A DNA stretch of 64,000 nt from an uncultured Thermoguttaceae bacterium (GTDB lineage: Bacteria > Planctomycetota > Planctomycetia > Pirellulales > Thermoguttaceae), in NCBI GenBank assembly GCA_938084835.1, contig CALKER010000020.1:1-64000 (forward strand). The letters are read 5' to 3'. Positions 8,901 through 17,284 of this stretch are shown here, one piece after another (within the stretch, counting starts at the first letter, position 1; each line of letters opens with the position of its first letter). The translations under genes were made by a program, and so were the position numbers. Under the pieces are notes generated by a model. It was not told where the DNA came from, made no database searches, and was given only the letters and a program-made list of their open reading frames with translations.

Positions 8901-9255
8901 GGGTGAGAGGTCTTGGGTGGAGATAAAACTTTCCAACGATAGCGGAGAGCCTTTGCCGCTCATTGTGGAAGTGTTTTCTTCGGAAAGGAAACGGGCCGGA
9001 CTTCCGCCCCGAGTTTTTGGACCGGGGCTTCATCACGTGGAGGTTCCGCTTGAGTTTGCGGGAAACAACCGCTTTGAGGAGATGGTGGTGCAGGTCCGGG
9101 ACGCGGAAGGTCCACGGCGGCTCCGATTGCCGGTTTATCGAGTACCAACGGCTGCTCCCCCTGCGGATACAGAACTTTCCGGTGACGGTCGCGTGGAGAA
9201 ATCTACGAGTGTGAGGACCGGGGCTGTGCCGGGGCCAGCTGTCAACGATAGGTGA
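5908..9255 (+). CDS. Large exported protein of unknown function (1115 aa)
   Basis: The N-terminus MIVKEIIFSISLAVIFAETA looks like a signal peptide. GGAGG lies about 12 nt before the ATG. I recognise no enzyme. The C-terminal third, from about residue 890, reads like beta-sandwich adhesion or CARDB/NEW3 modules: FEPGELRPEPGRSQRFTVHF, LRVQPPPGFRIMPEKF and IPLRWPGLIVTAYLQ. The middle has Trp-rich beta-type sequence such as LRWEWWDDPPSVWNDTTRK. It ends 6 nt before the ATG of the ABC-2/CPBP fusion gene, so the two are almost certainly co-transcribed. It may be an extracytoplasmic partner of that permease or protease, but this is inference from position only. Confidence 0.85.
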   Translation: MIVKEIIFSISLAVIFAETASNSGPKVEVVPMGTEGDKPSFLSLQRFTLQGPGSQRFSVVGKTLLSYPTTTIWDRDHDSWPDGWVRERGPNFPRFPKVYVYMEDSVSSGFGGSGASPAGSLLPENQNRAFEGRILGSSPGFESVDLSPDHVTAEKESTSPRQSLCIEPEGGNVAIAYRMPWIGGFQYLLYLQVRSQEFRGTFWAELSVFQPDLITTPVRVARYLCLPWESASWREPPKDFQGWAGRTGPAAFLKEPEIRQESEGFTQESELPSQTSELWVALSHDGVGSAEKGFEGELIVRLIVIPAGRHLPRGKIWIDRLDLWRVPHVRISLGQQLGSFRAVDQIVGKMSLWWEGPAPSAELELRNRNEESRLRFSVPLTRVSQILKAQLRGKSTSSVDDRRAVLLASGEVSGRDWGKSLSNPPNGASPRPTPSVKVDTSDDNFIAADDVFGLYEGKFELPKVDPGFYWLRVKLTSSLNGLSHEYCHGITVLPDVLSSSQDSSGVNPGFVALGEIGHRRHFGWSLPEWLPLVYGAPALGKALTSGAELLRWEWWDDPPSVWNDTTRKIVGPVSFPAASSSSLGEGLLIVRPRAEVNDLLRRWSIDELFSLDPNLDRIRWIQLGDEKHPWARSSKEAQGELNRLGQAGAQPGTKILVLMPYEETTGQSHLPSGAGAGMAQEEALAIIRDAVMMAMGVEPGERLPPTQGPRDGQGVSLKAASVYQQLRIASVELPARGGDPTRIAGSLLQGLCRAVAGNCRWCFIRFTESNFHQVFAPPGMPGELIAPWLVGTELLRTAEFLRSLDLGHGVSALLFRRGDDALLALWSDQPKEVLLVVPEGGSLINGWAQVTALPPTGEPIGLPVDTMPVFLLTGHLWPFLWQHFAGFEPGELRPEPGRSQRFTVHFRNTTDLSVAGELRVQPPPGFRIMPEKFHFVLEPNAVFAQPVEIVTAPHAVGGLQRFRWEFAWEKPVLRRLVVVRDIPLRWPGLIVTAYLQQAGERSWVEIKLSNDSGEPLPLIVEVFSSERKRAGLPPRVFGPGLHHVEVPLEFAGNNRFEEMVVQVRDAEGPRRLRLPVYRVPTAAPPADTELSGDGRVEKSTSVRTGAVPGPAVNDR

Positions 9256-9261
9256 GGGTTG

Positions 9262-11520
9262 ATGGAGGCGGCCGAGCCAAATGATCGTGCTTGTAGGGAT
9301 CAACCAATGAAGTTTGCCAATATTTGCCTGATAGCAGCGCGGGAGATCCGCGACCATTTGCGCGACCGGCGGACGCTAGCCATGATGATTTTGCTGCCGG
9401 TCGGTCTCTACCCCATTCTCGCGATAAGCGTGTACCAATTGGCTCAGTTTCTGGAAGAAAAGCCCTGCCGGGTGCTTGTGGTAGGCGCTGATTTGTGGAT
9501 GGAGCAAAGTGGGGTACCGAAACTGTTGGATGAAGATCATCCGCAGTATTTTCACCCGGCGCTTTTCAGTGATCTTCGGCGACAACGCTTACTGGAGGTT
9601 ATATCCGGTGCCGAGGTAGGAATTGCGGGTCAGGGAACGCCGGAGATTCTGCGACGAGAAATCGAGCATTTGGTAGCCTCAGCCCGGGTTGATGTTGCCG
9701 TTTGGTTCCCGCCGGAGTTTTGCCGGTTTGTTGATGAATGGGCTCGTGGGGAGGCATTTGGGTTTCATCGTGCGGGTGAAGGGTCAGGGCCACAACTATT
9801 TTATTCCACAGCCAGCGACCGGTCCCAAGTGGCCTATGGCCGCCTCCAAGCAGTCCTTGACCGCTGGCGCGAGCTGTGGCGACGGCAGGCTCTTGCTGCT
9901 CGGGGTGTTCCTCAGGAAGTCCTCGACCCTTTTGGAGTGGCTGCGGCAGACGTGGCGGTGGTCCGCGGTAGGCAGGGGGCCGCGCTGTGGGCAAGGATTC
10001 TACCGGTGCTGTTGATCATCTGGGCCGCTACCGGCGCATTTTACCCTGCGATCGATGCTTGTGCTGGAGAGAAAGAGCGCGGCACACTGGAAACTTTGCT
10101 GATCAGTCCTGCCAAGCGAGTGGAGATTGTTCTGGGAAAGCTCTGCTCGGTGGCTTTGTTTAGTGCCCTCACCTCGCTCACCAATGTGTGGAGCATGATG
10201 GTGAGCGGATGGCTCTTTTTGCAAAGACTGCCACAGTTTGGCGCCCCGCCGCTTCGCCTTTCCTTGTGGTTGGTAGCGGCGGTGATTCCGATAGCCATCC
10301 TTTTTGCGGCAGTCAGTGTTGCTCTTGCGGCCCGAGCCCGCAGTACGCGGGAAGCCCAGTACTATCTTATGCCGGTTATTTTGATTACCATGCCTTTGGT
10401 GCTTCTTCCCACCACACCGGGTGTGGAAATGTCCTTGGGCATGAGCTTAATTCCCGTCACCGGGCTAGTCCTTTTGCTGAAAGAGCTTTTGGCTGGGCAG
10501 ATCGCTGATCAATGGGGGTATGTTGTGCCGGTTGCGGGAGTGACGGTTGGACTGTGTGTCTTGGCAGTCCGTACGGCCATTCGGCAGTTTGAATCGGAGA
10601 AGGTTCTCTTCCGCGAGGCCGAGATTTTGTCCTTAAGGACCATAGCATGGGCAGTCGGCAAGCTGCGAAACCAATCTCTGGGGCCGAGGCATGGGGTGGC
10701 GGTAGGTTTGGTGATTTTGTCGCTCAAGCTGGCATGGAGTGTGCGAATACAGACCCCCACCGATTTTCGGGGATTTGTGCACCAGCAGATCCTCGCGCAA
10801 GTTGTGGCTTTTGCGCTGCCGGCTGTTTTAGGTGCGATCCTCTTGAGCCGGTGGCCGGCAGCCACTCTTTCCCTCCGCTTTAGTTCTTGGAAGCACTTGC
10901 TGACCGCAATCATTTTAGCCTTTTTGCTGCAACCGTCAGCGGTTTTTCTTCAGCAAAGGCTAAGGTACCTTTTTCCCCCAGGACATGCCACCCAAGAATT
11001 TCTTCATCATTTGGACACTTTGGTGATGGAAGGGTCACTGCCGCTTGCCCTCCTTGCTTTTGCGTTGATACCGGCAGTTTGTGAGGAGCTTGCCTTTCGT
11101 GGAATGGTTTTGGGAAGCTTTGTAGCTCGGGAGCGTTATCTTTTGGGTGTGGTGACCAGCGCCCTTATTTTCGCGGCAGCACACGTGTTTGCTGTACAGC
11201 AAATCATGGCCTTGGCCTTAGGGTTAGTGCTGGGAGCGATGGTGGTGTCAACAGGAAGCCTGTGGCCGGCGATGGTCTTTCACGCTGTTTACAACGGAGG
11301 CATGCTTTGGGCGAGTCGGATCGGTGCTGCCAGCCCTGCCCATTTGGTACTTCGGCCCGCTCTGGAGAGGTTCGATTTGGCTGAGGATCCGCGGGCAACA
11401 GCGACCATCCTCGCCCTCCTTGCGATGGCGGTGGTCTTCGTTTGGGGGCTTGGCTTCGGCTGGCAACTTAACCAACAACGGGCGCGGCCAGTGAATCGGG
11501 AACAGGGCGTGCCGCATTGA
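9262..11520 (+). CDS. ABC-2 type permease fused to CPBP (CAAX-type) intramembrane protease
   Basis: About 750 aa, with two membrane modules. Residues about 15-440 are an ABC-2 permease of the NatB/YhaP type: REIRDHLRDRRTLAMMI leads into the first helix, a large extracytoplasmic loop follows, then GEKERGTLETLLISP begins the helical core. From about residue 500 a CPBP protease (type II CAAX endopeptidase family) shows its three motifs: EELAFRG near 608, FAAAHVF near 637 and HAVYNG near 674. The start is ATG 9262, just after a TTG; Met at 9307 is possible. No ATP-binding subunit is adjacent, so the ATPase must be encoded elsewhere. The fusion is known from planctomycetes; the substrate is unknown. 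Confidence 0.88.
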   Translation: MEAAEPNDRACRDQPMKFANICLIAAREIRDHLRDRRTLAMMILLPVGLYPILAISVYQLAQFLEEKPCRVLVVGADLWMEQSGVPKLLDEDHPQYFHPALFSDLRRQRLLEVISGAEVGIAGQGTPEILRREIEHLVASARVDVAVWFPPEFCRFVDEWARGEAFGFHRAGEGSGPQLFYSTASDRSQVAYGRLQAVLDRWRELWRRQALAARGVPQEVLDPFGVAAADVAVVRGRQGAALWARILPVLLIIWAATGAFYPAIDACAGEKERGTLETLLISPAKRVEIVLGKLCSVALFSALTSLTNVWSMMVSGWLFLQRLPQFGAPPLRLSLWLVAAVIPIAILFAAVSVALAARARSTREAQYYLMPVILITMPLVLLPTTPGVEMSLGMSLIPVTGLVLLLKELLAGQIADQWGYVVPVAGVTVGLCVLAVRTAIRQFESEKVLFREAEILSLRTIAWAVGKLRNQSLGPRHGVAVGLVILSLKLAWSVRIQTPTDFRGFVHQQILAQVVAFALPAVLGAILLSRWPAATLSLRFSSWKHLLTAIILAFLLQPSAVFLQQRLRYLFPPGHATQEFLHHLDTLVMEGSLPLALLAFALIPAVCEELAFRGMVLGSFVARERYLLGVVTSALIFAAAHVFAVQQIMALALGLVLGAMVVSTGSLWPAMVFHAVYNGGMLWASRIGAASPAHLVLRPALERFDLAEDPRATATILALLAMAVVFVWGLGFGWQLNQQRARPVNREQGVPH

Positions 11521-11648
11521 TTGATTTGCGCGAAGGTTACGTGTGGCGAACTGCCAGGGCATGCCCGCACTGCCTCCGAGAGTGAAATGGGATTTCTTCG
11601 AACTGGGTGTTTGCCCCTCGTTGCGTAACGTCCACCTGAGGTGTCGAT

Positions 11649-13028
11649 GTGGCCAGCGGGTGCCGATTCTTAGCGATTTGTGGGCGATGGGTTCTGCCAA
11701 TTGATCGACCACCCGTCGAAGATGGCAGCGTGATCGTTGGCGGAGGGAAGATTCAGGCGGTTGGTCGGTGGGCGAGGCTTCGGCACGATCTGCCGGTCGG
11801 CTGCCGGGTTTGGGATTTTGCCGACAGTGTCATCCTTCCTGCCTTTGTCAACGCACACGTTCATCTTGAGCTAAGCGATTGTGATCACCCCTTTGTCGCG
11901 GAGGACCGATCGTTTGCCTGCTGGATAAAGATGGTGATCAGTCATCGCCAGGCCAGAGGCGGGTATCTGCCCGAAGTCGTGCGACAAGGACTGAAAGAGT
12001 CCCTTCGCCTTGGAACATCGGCCGTAGGGGACATGGCTCATGAACTTTGTCACCCGGAAGATTATCTCGTGGATCTCCCTGAGGAAGAAGTACTCACGGT
12101 TCAGCCGCACTTCGAAGTCGGCACGGAGTGGGAAACTTGTGCCAAGCGGGGATCGGCCAACTCCAGCCCTGAAAAACGCGATAGCGGTGGTTTCTTTCGA
12201 CTGAAAGCAAAGGGAGTAGTATTTGCGGAGATAATCGCGCCCCTCATGGAAACTTCTGGGCAGGCTTTGAAAAAAGCCGTGAATTTCCTTCAGCAAGGTT
12301 GGGAGGAAGGGCTTACACCGGGCTTGGCACCACACGCTCCCTACAGTGTTCATCCCACCACGCTTGCGCAGATTGTTAAACTAGCACGTGAGCGCAACTT
12401 GCCTGTGACATTTCATCTTGCAGAAAGCCGAGAGGAGTGTGAGTTGTTGACCTCTGGAACAGGCCCGCTGCGAGCTTTTCTGGAGGAGCGGCAGGTATGG
12501 ACTCCTGAACTCGTCGGGGGGAAGAGTTTCGCTGAATACTTACGAATTCTGGCCGAAGCTCCGCGTGGGTTAGTTGTTCATGGGAACTTCCTTTCTTTGG
12601 AGGAGTATCGCTGGATTGCGCGTCAACGGCATCTCTACCTTGTGCACTGTCCGCGGAGCTACCAGCACTTCCGGTGGGGGGAATTTCCGTTGAAGGAGCT
12701 TCTACGGTGGGGATGCCGGGTGGCCATCGGAACCGACGGACGGAGTTCCGTTCGGGACTTAAACATGGCTGCCGAGCTTAGCACGCTAATTCGGAACCAT
12801 CCATCTATCCCGCCGCTGGAACTGCTGCGCCTTGTTACTTGGGGCTCGGCTGAGGCGCTTGGGTTAGCCGAACACTTGGGCACGATTACGCCGGGGAAAG
12901 ACGCAGACTTGGTGATCTACCGTCTTAACATCTCGGGGGGGAAGGACCCCCTTAGTTTTTTGGAAATCGGCAGTCCACTCCCGGCGGCTGTGATTCGGGA
13001 TGGCCTTCTCGTGTTCGCCGCTGACTAA
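11649..13028 (+). CDS. Amidohydrolase (TRZ/ATZ/aminofutalosine deaminase type)
   Basis: A 459-aa metal-dependent hydrolase of the amidohydrolase superfamily, deaminase branch. The metal ligands are visible in order: NAHVHLEL near 67, LAPHAPYSV, FHLAES near 256, VHGN and HCPRS, and AIGTDGRSS near 361. The C-terminal GTITPGKDADLVIYRL is the usual beta-sandwich tail. Candidates are S-adenosylhomocysteine/methylthioadenosine deaminase-like enzymes or 6-amino-6-deoxyfutalosine deaminase of the futalosine menaquinone pathway; the exact substrate cannot be settled here. It follows the ABC/CPBP gene by 128 bp on the same strand. Confidence 0.85.
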   Translation: MASGCRFLAICGRWVLPIDRPPVEDGSVIVGGGKIQAVGRWARLRHDLPVGCRVWDFADSVILPAFVNAHVHLELSDCDHPFVAEDRSFACWIKMVISHRQARGGYLPEVVRQGLKESLRLGTSAVGDMAHELCHPEDYLVDLPEEEVLTVQPHFEVGTEWETCAKRGSANSSPEKRDSGGFFRLKAKGVVFAEIIAPLMETSGQALKKAVNFLQQGWEEGLTPGLAPHAPYSVHPTTLAQIVKLARERNLPVTFHLAESREECELLTSGTGPLRAFLEERQVWTPELVGGKSFAEYLRILAEAPRGLVVHGNFLSLEEYRWIARQRHLYLVHCPRSYQHFRWGEFPLKELLRWGCRVAIGTDGRSSVRDLNMAAELSTLIRNHPSIPPLELLRLVTWGSAEALGLAEHLGTITPGKDADLVIYRLNISGGKDPLSFLEIGSPLPAAVIRDGLLVFAAD

Positions 13029-13207
13029 TCGTTGGGGTTGGTAAGTGGGGATATTCTTTCAAGGTGGATCTATCTGCCGAAGGGCGACTTATCTCTTTCC
13101 CAGGTTCAGGCAGGGCTTGTGGACAGGGTAACAAAATTTGGAACCCATGGGGTAAGATTGACTCGGATGGGGATTCCTGGGATGGTCGCTTGGGAGGGGC
13201 ACGGAAG

Positions 13208-13262
13208 TTGGCGGGAGAACATGCAAGTTGACGAGAGAAATTTATGCGCATTGACGGGAGAA
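13208..13262 (+). repeat. Three degenerate direct repeats (TTGRCGRGAGAA)
   Basis: TTGGCGGGAGAA at 13208, TTGACGAGAGAA at 13228 and TTGACGGGAGAA at 13251 lie in the convergent gap between the amidohydrolase and the kinase. Spacing is 20 and 23 bp. No gene start lies nearby, so a promoter role is unlikely. Confidence 0.55.
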
Positions 13263-13328
13263 GTTTAGCATGATTTGGGAGCGGGAATAACTTCGCCCGG
13301 CAATTCCCTACGCGAAGCTGGTTGTAGG

Positions 13329-14915
13329 TTAGGAACCATTTGTTTCGGTGGTTTGCTCCTCTAACCACTGTCGCCATTTTTCGGCGACACTGGCGCCAGG
13401 AAGAAGTCGGCTACGTTCAAGCGTTTCCTGAAGGGCGGTGCGAAAGAGTTGCCTCATGGCCGGGTCTTCCAGCCGGTTCTGGAGGGGCAAAAGGGCATCC
13501 AGCACGGTGGCAGCTTCCCCAAAACGGTTTTGCTTCACAAGCAGCCAGTACTGCCCGGCCAAGCCAAAGGCCTGTAACTCCGGTTCGCTGGAGTCCAGAT
13601 TGGCCAATTCTTGAAAGAGCTTCATGGCGTCGTGGTCGCGACCTTCCATGAGCGCCAGCCAGGCCAATTGCTTCTTGGCCCGGCGAGAGTAGTAGGTTTC
13701 CTCGGGAAAGTATCGCACCACGGCTTCCCAGGCTTCTTTTGTCCCGGTGTGGAGCGCAAAGAGTACCTGTGCCCCAACGGTTTCAAATTTAGGGACAGCT
13801 TCTCCACCTGTGGGAGTGGCGAAAGCTACAGTATGCGTGTTCATCCATTGTTTTCCCAAATAGGTGCCGGCAAAAAATCCAACCACGATGAGCCCCGCCC
13901 AGGCTGCCAGGATGACGACGGTGGGCCAACGCCGGTTTTTCCGTTGCATCATTGCCTGGAGACGTTGGGTAGGCGTTGTGCTGGTTGCAGGTGCCGGAAC
14001 TGCTGCCAACTGGGTTGCGAGGATGCTGCTTTCGGCACTGTCGCCCAGATATTCGCGGGCTAAAGGGCTAAGGTCTTGGAGCAGCTCCCAGGGGCTTTGA
14101 TAGCGCGCATCCTTGGTCTTGGCCAGCATTTTGTGGACAACCCGGCAGAGGGCCGGCGGGAGGTCCGGCCGGCGATGTTCCAGGGGAATGGGTGCTTTTT
14201 TCAAATGCTGGATCGCCACGCTTAAGGCTGTATCGCCTTCGAAGGGGGGCGCACCTGCCAGCATGTGGTAACATGTAACACCGAACGAGTAGATGTCGGA
14301 GCGGCAATCGAGAGCTTTTCCCTCGATTTGTTCCGGACTCATGTACAGGGGCGTTCCCATGGTCATGCCGGCCTGGGTTAGCTCCACCGCGTCACCACCG
14401 CCGGGAAGTCGTGCTAAACCAAAGTCGGCTACTTTGACCTCTCCCCGTTCGGTGATCATGATGTTTTCCGGCTTGATATCGCGATGAACGATCCCGGCCT
14501 CGGCTGCCCGGCACAGCGCTGCTGCCACTTGATGCATGATTGCTAGAGCTGTTTTTGTGTCCACAGGGCCATACCGGGCTAAATGCTGCTTCAGGTTCAG
14601 CCCCCGCACATACTCCTGAGCGATGAAATAAATACCGTCGATACAGCCGACTTCGTGGATTTGCACGATATTGCCGTGGACCAGGGCGGCGGCAGCCCTT
14701 GCTTCCCGCTGAAAACGTTGAATATAGGTTTGGTCCTTAGCCAATTCCGGCTTAAGAATCTTCACCGCCACCTGGCGTTGCAAAGAAATCTGCTCGGCTA
14801 GGTACACTTCCGCCATGGCTCCTTGGCCAAGGCGGCGAAGAAGGCGATAGTCTCCCAGTTGTTGACCGCTAAGGTCCCGACGGATCGACGATTCTTTGGC
14901 ACTATGCTCGCTCAT
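13329..14915 (-). CDS. Membrane-anchored Ser/Thr protein kinase (Hanks type)
   Basis: A 528-aa PknB-like kinase. The kinase domain covers about residues 22-285 with a Gly-rich loop (LGQGAMAEVYLA), Lys52 in VAVKIL, HRDIKPEN at 144-151, DFG at 164-166 and the activation-loop GTPLYMSPEQ. One membrane helix follows at about 332-353. The extracytoplasmic part, about 170 aa, is helical and TPR-like (AVRYFPEETYYSRRAKKQLAW). All catalytic residues are present, so it should be active on cytoplasmic targets while sensing outside. The next gene upstream on the same strand ends 70 bp away. Confidence 0.93.
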   Translation of the reverse strand: MSEHSAKESSIRRDLSGQQLGDYRLLRRLGQGAMAEVYLAEQISLQRQVAVKILKPELAKDQTYIQRFQREARAAAALVHGNIVQIHEVGCIDGIYFIAQEYVRGLNLKQHLARYGPVDTKTALAIMHQVAAALCRAAEAGIVHRDIKPENIMITERGEVKVADFGLARLPGGGDAVELTQAGMTMGTPLYMSPEQIEGKALDCRSDIYSFGVTCYHMLAGAPPFEGDTALSVAIQHLKKAPIPLEHRRPDLPPALCRVVHKMLAKTKDARYQSPWELLQDLSPLAREYLGDSAESSILATQLAAVPAPATSTTPTQRLQAMMQRKNRRWPTVVILAAWAGLIVVGFFAGTYLGKQWMNTHTVAFATPTGGEAVPKFETVGAQVLFALHTGTKEAWEAVVRYFPEETYYSRRAKKQLAWLALMEGRDHDAMKLFQELANLDSSEPELQAFGLAGQYWLLVKQNRFGEAATVLDALLPLQNRLEDPAMRQLFRTALQETLERSRLLPGASVAEKWRQWLEEQTTETNGS

Positions 14916-14984
14916 AACGATCTCTGCCCTTAATGGGCCAAAGGCTTTCTACCACCACCCCTCCTTTTCAACCGCCCCTCCTTT

Positions 14985-16208
14985 TCATTCTAGGTCTCCG
15001 TGTTGTGATGGGCAGGAACACTGGGTCGGCCAAGCCGTGGGCGGCCCTTTTTGAAATAGCTGCAGCCATTGAAAAGTGATCTGATCCGCCACTGTCGGGG
15101 ACTGGCGGCATTGTTCCGGTGTTTTGCCCCAGTAAAACCCGATCCACCCTGAGGCATAACTGACGGAACGCTTTAAAAATTCCTCCAGTTGTTGGCAACT
15201 GCATTTCAGGGGAAAGATTTCCTCGATCACTACAGGCTTCCCCACTCGAAAGCCCGCTAATGTCTCCAAAGCTTCATTAAGTTTGTTCTGCTCCGGAAAA
15301 ATGTGAACCGCCAAAAAATCCAGTTCCGAGGCGATAATTTCGGGCACAAAGCCGGATGTTAGCCCTGGCCGGTCCAAGCTCCACGGCACAAGCCCCACTG
15401 TGATAAGATGTCGTTGGTCTACTTGTCGAATGCCTTCAGTGAGGGTGCGAATCCAGCTTCGTGCGATCTCCGGACGGTCACGGCCGGCACGGTCCAGGGT
15501 AATAAACTGAACGAAGTGTTTATCGCCAAATGGGGGCCCCAGCCAATCGGTGCGAGGAGTGTCACCGCCAGGGACTACCGGTTCGTTCATGAGGTTGTAG
15601 CAAAAGACGATGGGTTGGTCGGTGCAAGTTTCCGCCACTGCCCTCCAAAAGTTAGCCTGGGCTTGCCATCGTTCTTCTTCGGAGAGTCGGTCGTACCATT
15701 CAGGGACGTCCTTTCGATGGTAACAGCCCAGGCCGGTCAGGTTAAGGTATAGGCCCGTATGGGCGGCAAGACGGAGCAGACGTCGCAGCTGCCGGAGTTG
15801 TGGCTGTCGCGGTTTGTGTGGTGTTTCCATGAACTTACCGAACTGGAGGTGAATTCTGACGACATTGGCACCCAAAGCTTGCATTTCCTGAAAGTCTTCG
15901 ACCACTTTCTCCCACGCGGTGAGCCAATAGTCCTCGATGAGACGGCCGTTTTCATCGTGGTCGTAATTAAAGCCCCACGGCGTGAATGTCTCGCCCGTCT
16001 CCAGTTTGATGAAGCCGGTTCCCGAAGAGTTGACACCAATCCACGACAGTCTAGAGTTTGGTTGCCCGGGGAGTGAGTTGGCCTGCTCGCCCGAAGCTTC
16101 AGGAGCCCAATCGGAAGAGAAAATACCTATCGCCAAAACGGTAATCTGTGCCCAAGCTTTGGGCAAGGCGAATGGTCTACGGTGTTTCACAAGCGGAGTC
16201 TCCAACAT
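14985..16208 (-). CDS. Exported GH5-like glycoside hydrolase (cellulase-family protein)
   Basis: About 407 aa from ATG 16208, which begins MLETPLVKHRRPFALPKAW and continues into a signal-peptide hydrophobic stretch. The TIM-barrel hydrolase shows GANVVRIHLQFGKFM, FCYNLMNEPVVPGG with the acid/base Glu after Asn, and a likely nucleophile Glu in VVIEEIFPL. Family GH5/clan A retaining enzymes cleave beta-glucans or beta-mannans; which one cannot be told. A TTG 21 nt upstream is an alternative start. A periplasmic or secreted location is expected. Confidence 0.82.
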   Translation of the reverse strand: MLETPLVKHRRPFALPKAWAQITVLAIGIFSSDWAPEASGEQANSLPGQPNSRLSWIGVNSSGTGFIKLETGETFTPWGFNYDHDENGRLIEDYWLTAWEKVVEDFQEMQALGANVVRIHLQFGKFMETPHKPRQPQLRQLRRLLRLAAHTGLYLNLTGLGCYHRKDVPEWYDRLSEEERWQAQANFWRAVAETCTDQPIVFCYNLMNEPVVPGGDTPRTDWLGPPFGDKHFVQFITLDRAGRDRPEIARSWIRTLTEGIRQVDQRHLITVGLVPWSLDRPGLTSGFVPEIIASELDFLAVHIFPEQNKLNEALETLAGFRVGKPVVIEEIFPLKCSCQQLEEFLKRSVSYASGWIGFYWGKTPEQCRQSPTVADQITFQWLQLFQKGPPTAWPTQCSCPSQHGDLE

Positions 16209-16237
16209 GTGACTGGGACAGGCTACCAACGATCACT

Positions 16238-17185
16238 CTAACCAAATCGTGTGCCCGCTGTGATTTCTGCAGCTTCGAAAGGCTCAACGTGAACGAGAAC
16301 GTCGGCAAGATTTTCCACTTGGCTTAGGAGGCGATCGCGCACCGCGGTAGCGATCCGATGGCCTTCGCGGACGGAAAGATTGGGGTCAACAAGTATGTGG
16401 AGGTCCACCTGAAGCCTGGATCCGATGTAGCGCGAGCGCACCTCGTGAGTTGCGCGGACGCCTTCGGTTTTCAGCACAAGGTCGACAATTCGCTCCACTT
16501 CCTCTTCGCTAAGACCGGCATCAATCAACTGGGCCAGAGCCGGCACAATGATCGTCCAGGCCACGTAAATAATTAGCACCGAAACAATAATGGCCGCCAC
16601 GTGGTCTAAAAACTGCCAGGCAGGGTAGAGTTTGCTACCGGCTACTGCCACCGCCACCGGTAGAGAGCTGAGGGCATCGGAGCGATGATGCCACGCATTG
16701 GCAAGAAGTGCCGAGGAGCGATGCTTCTTGCCTAGACGAAATGTCCACCGAAACAGCCACTCCTTACTGACAATGCAGGCACACGCGATAACAAAGGCAA
16801 GCCAGCCTGGTGAGCTTGCATGCCCCTCATGAAGTGCTACCAGGGCACTCCATCCCAGCCCAATTCCTGCGGCGGCCAGAGCTAATCCGATGGTAGCCGA
16901 CACCACCGTTTCAATGCGACCATGACCGTGGGGGTGTCGGGCGTCGGCCGGGCCGGTCCACCATCCTGCCCCCACCAACACTACCACGTCCGTTATCATA
17001 TCCGATAGGCTGTGGACCGCGTCCGCTACCAGGGCACGACTGCCGGCAAGCGCTCCGGCAATAAATTTTGCCGCAGCAAGAAAAAGGTTAATCAGAAGTC
17101 CTACCCTGGTGACAAGGCGGATTACCTCTGCTTGCTCACGGTCAGATACTGGCGATCGATCATCTGTGGAAGAACTACCGCTCAC
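16238..17185 (-). CDS. Cation diffusion facilitator (CDF) metal transporter
   Basis: A 315-aa CDF-family protein that exports divalent metals such as Zn, Fe, Mn or Co by proton antiport. The transmembrane metal-site motifs are DAVHSLSDMITD (HxxxD) and AWHHRSDALSSL (HxxxD). A metal-binding loop ARHPHGHGRIE and a cytoplasmic C-terminal domain (VDLHILVDPNLSVREGHRIA) follow. The start is GTG 17185. Metal specificity is not clear; the HxxxD/HxxxD pair is common in Zn/Cd and mixed-metal members. Confidence 0.92.
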   Translation of the reverse strand: MSGSSSTDDRSPVSDREQAEVIRLVTRVGLLINLFLAAAKFIAGALAGSRALVADAVHSLSDMITDVVVLVGAGWWTGPADARHPHGHGRIETVVSATIGLALAAAGIGLGWSALVALHEGHASSPGWLAFVIACACIVSKEWLFRWTFRLGKKHRSSALLANAWHHRSDALSSLPVAVAVAGSKLYPAWQFLDHVAAIIVSVLIIYVAWTIIVPALAQLIDAGLSEEEVERIVDLVLKTEGVRATHEVRSRYIGSRLQVDLHILVDPNLSVREGHRIATAVRDRLLSQVENLADVLVHVEPFEAAEITAGTRFG

Positions 17186-17284
17186 ATTCGTAGGCGACCT
17201 CTCCGACTAAGACCTGTCGAAACACACACCAAGCCCCGGGGCGACTATGGCCAGGTTTCCCACGGTGTGTCAACTTGTGTTAAG

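Noticed and set aside
13032-13268. 78-codon frame after the amidohydrolase
   Set aside because: TTG start, no SD, and it runs through the degenerate direct repeats; more likely non-coding.
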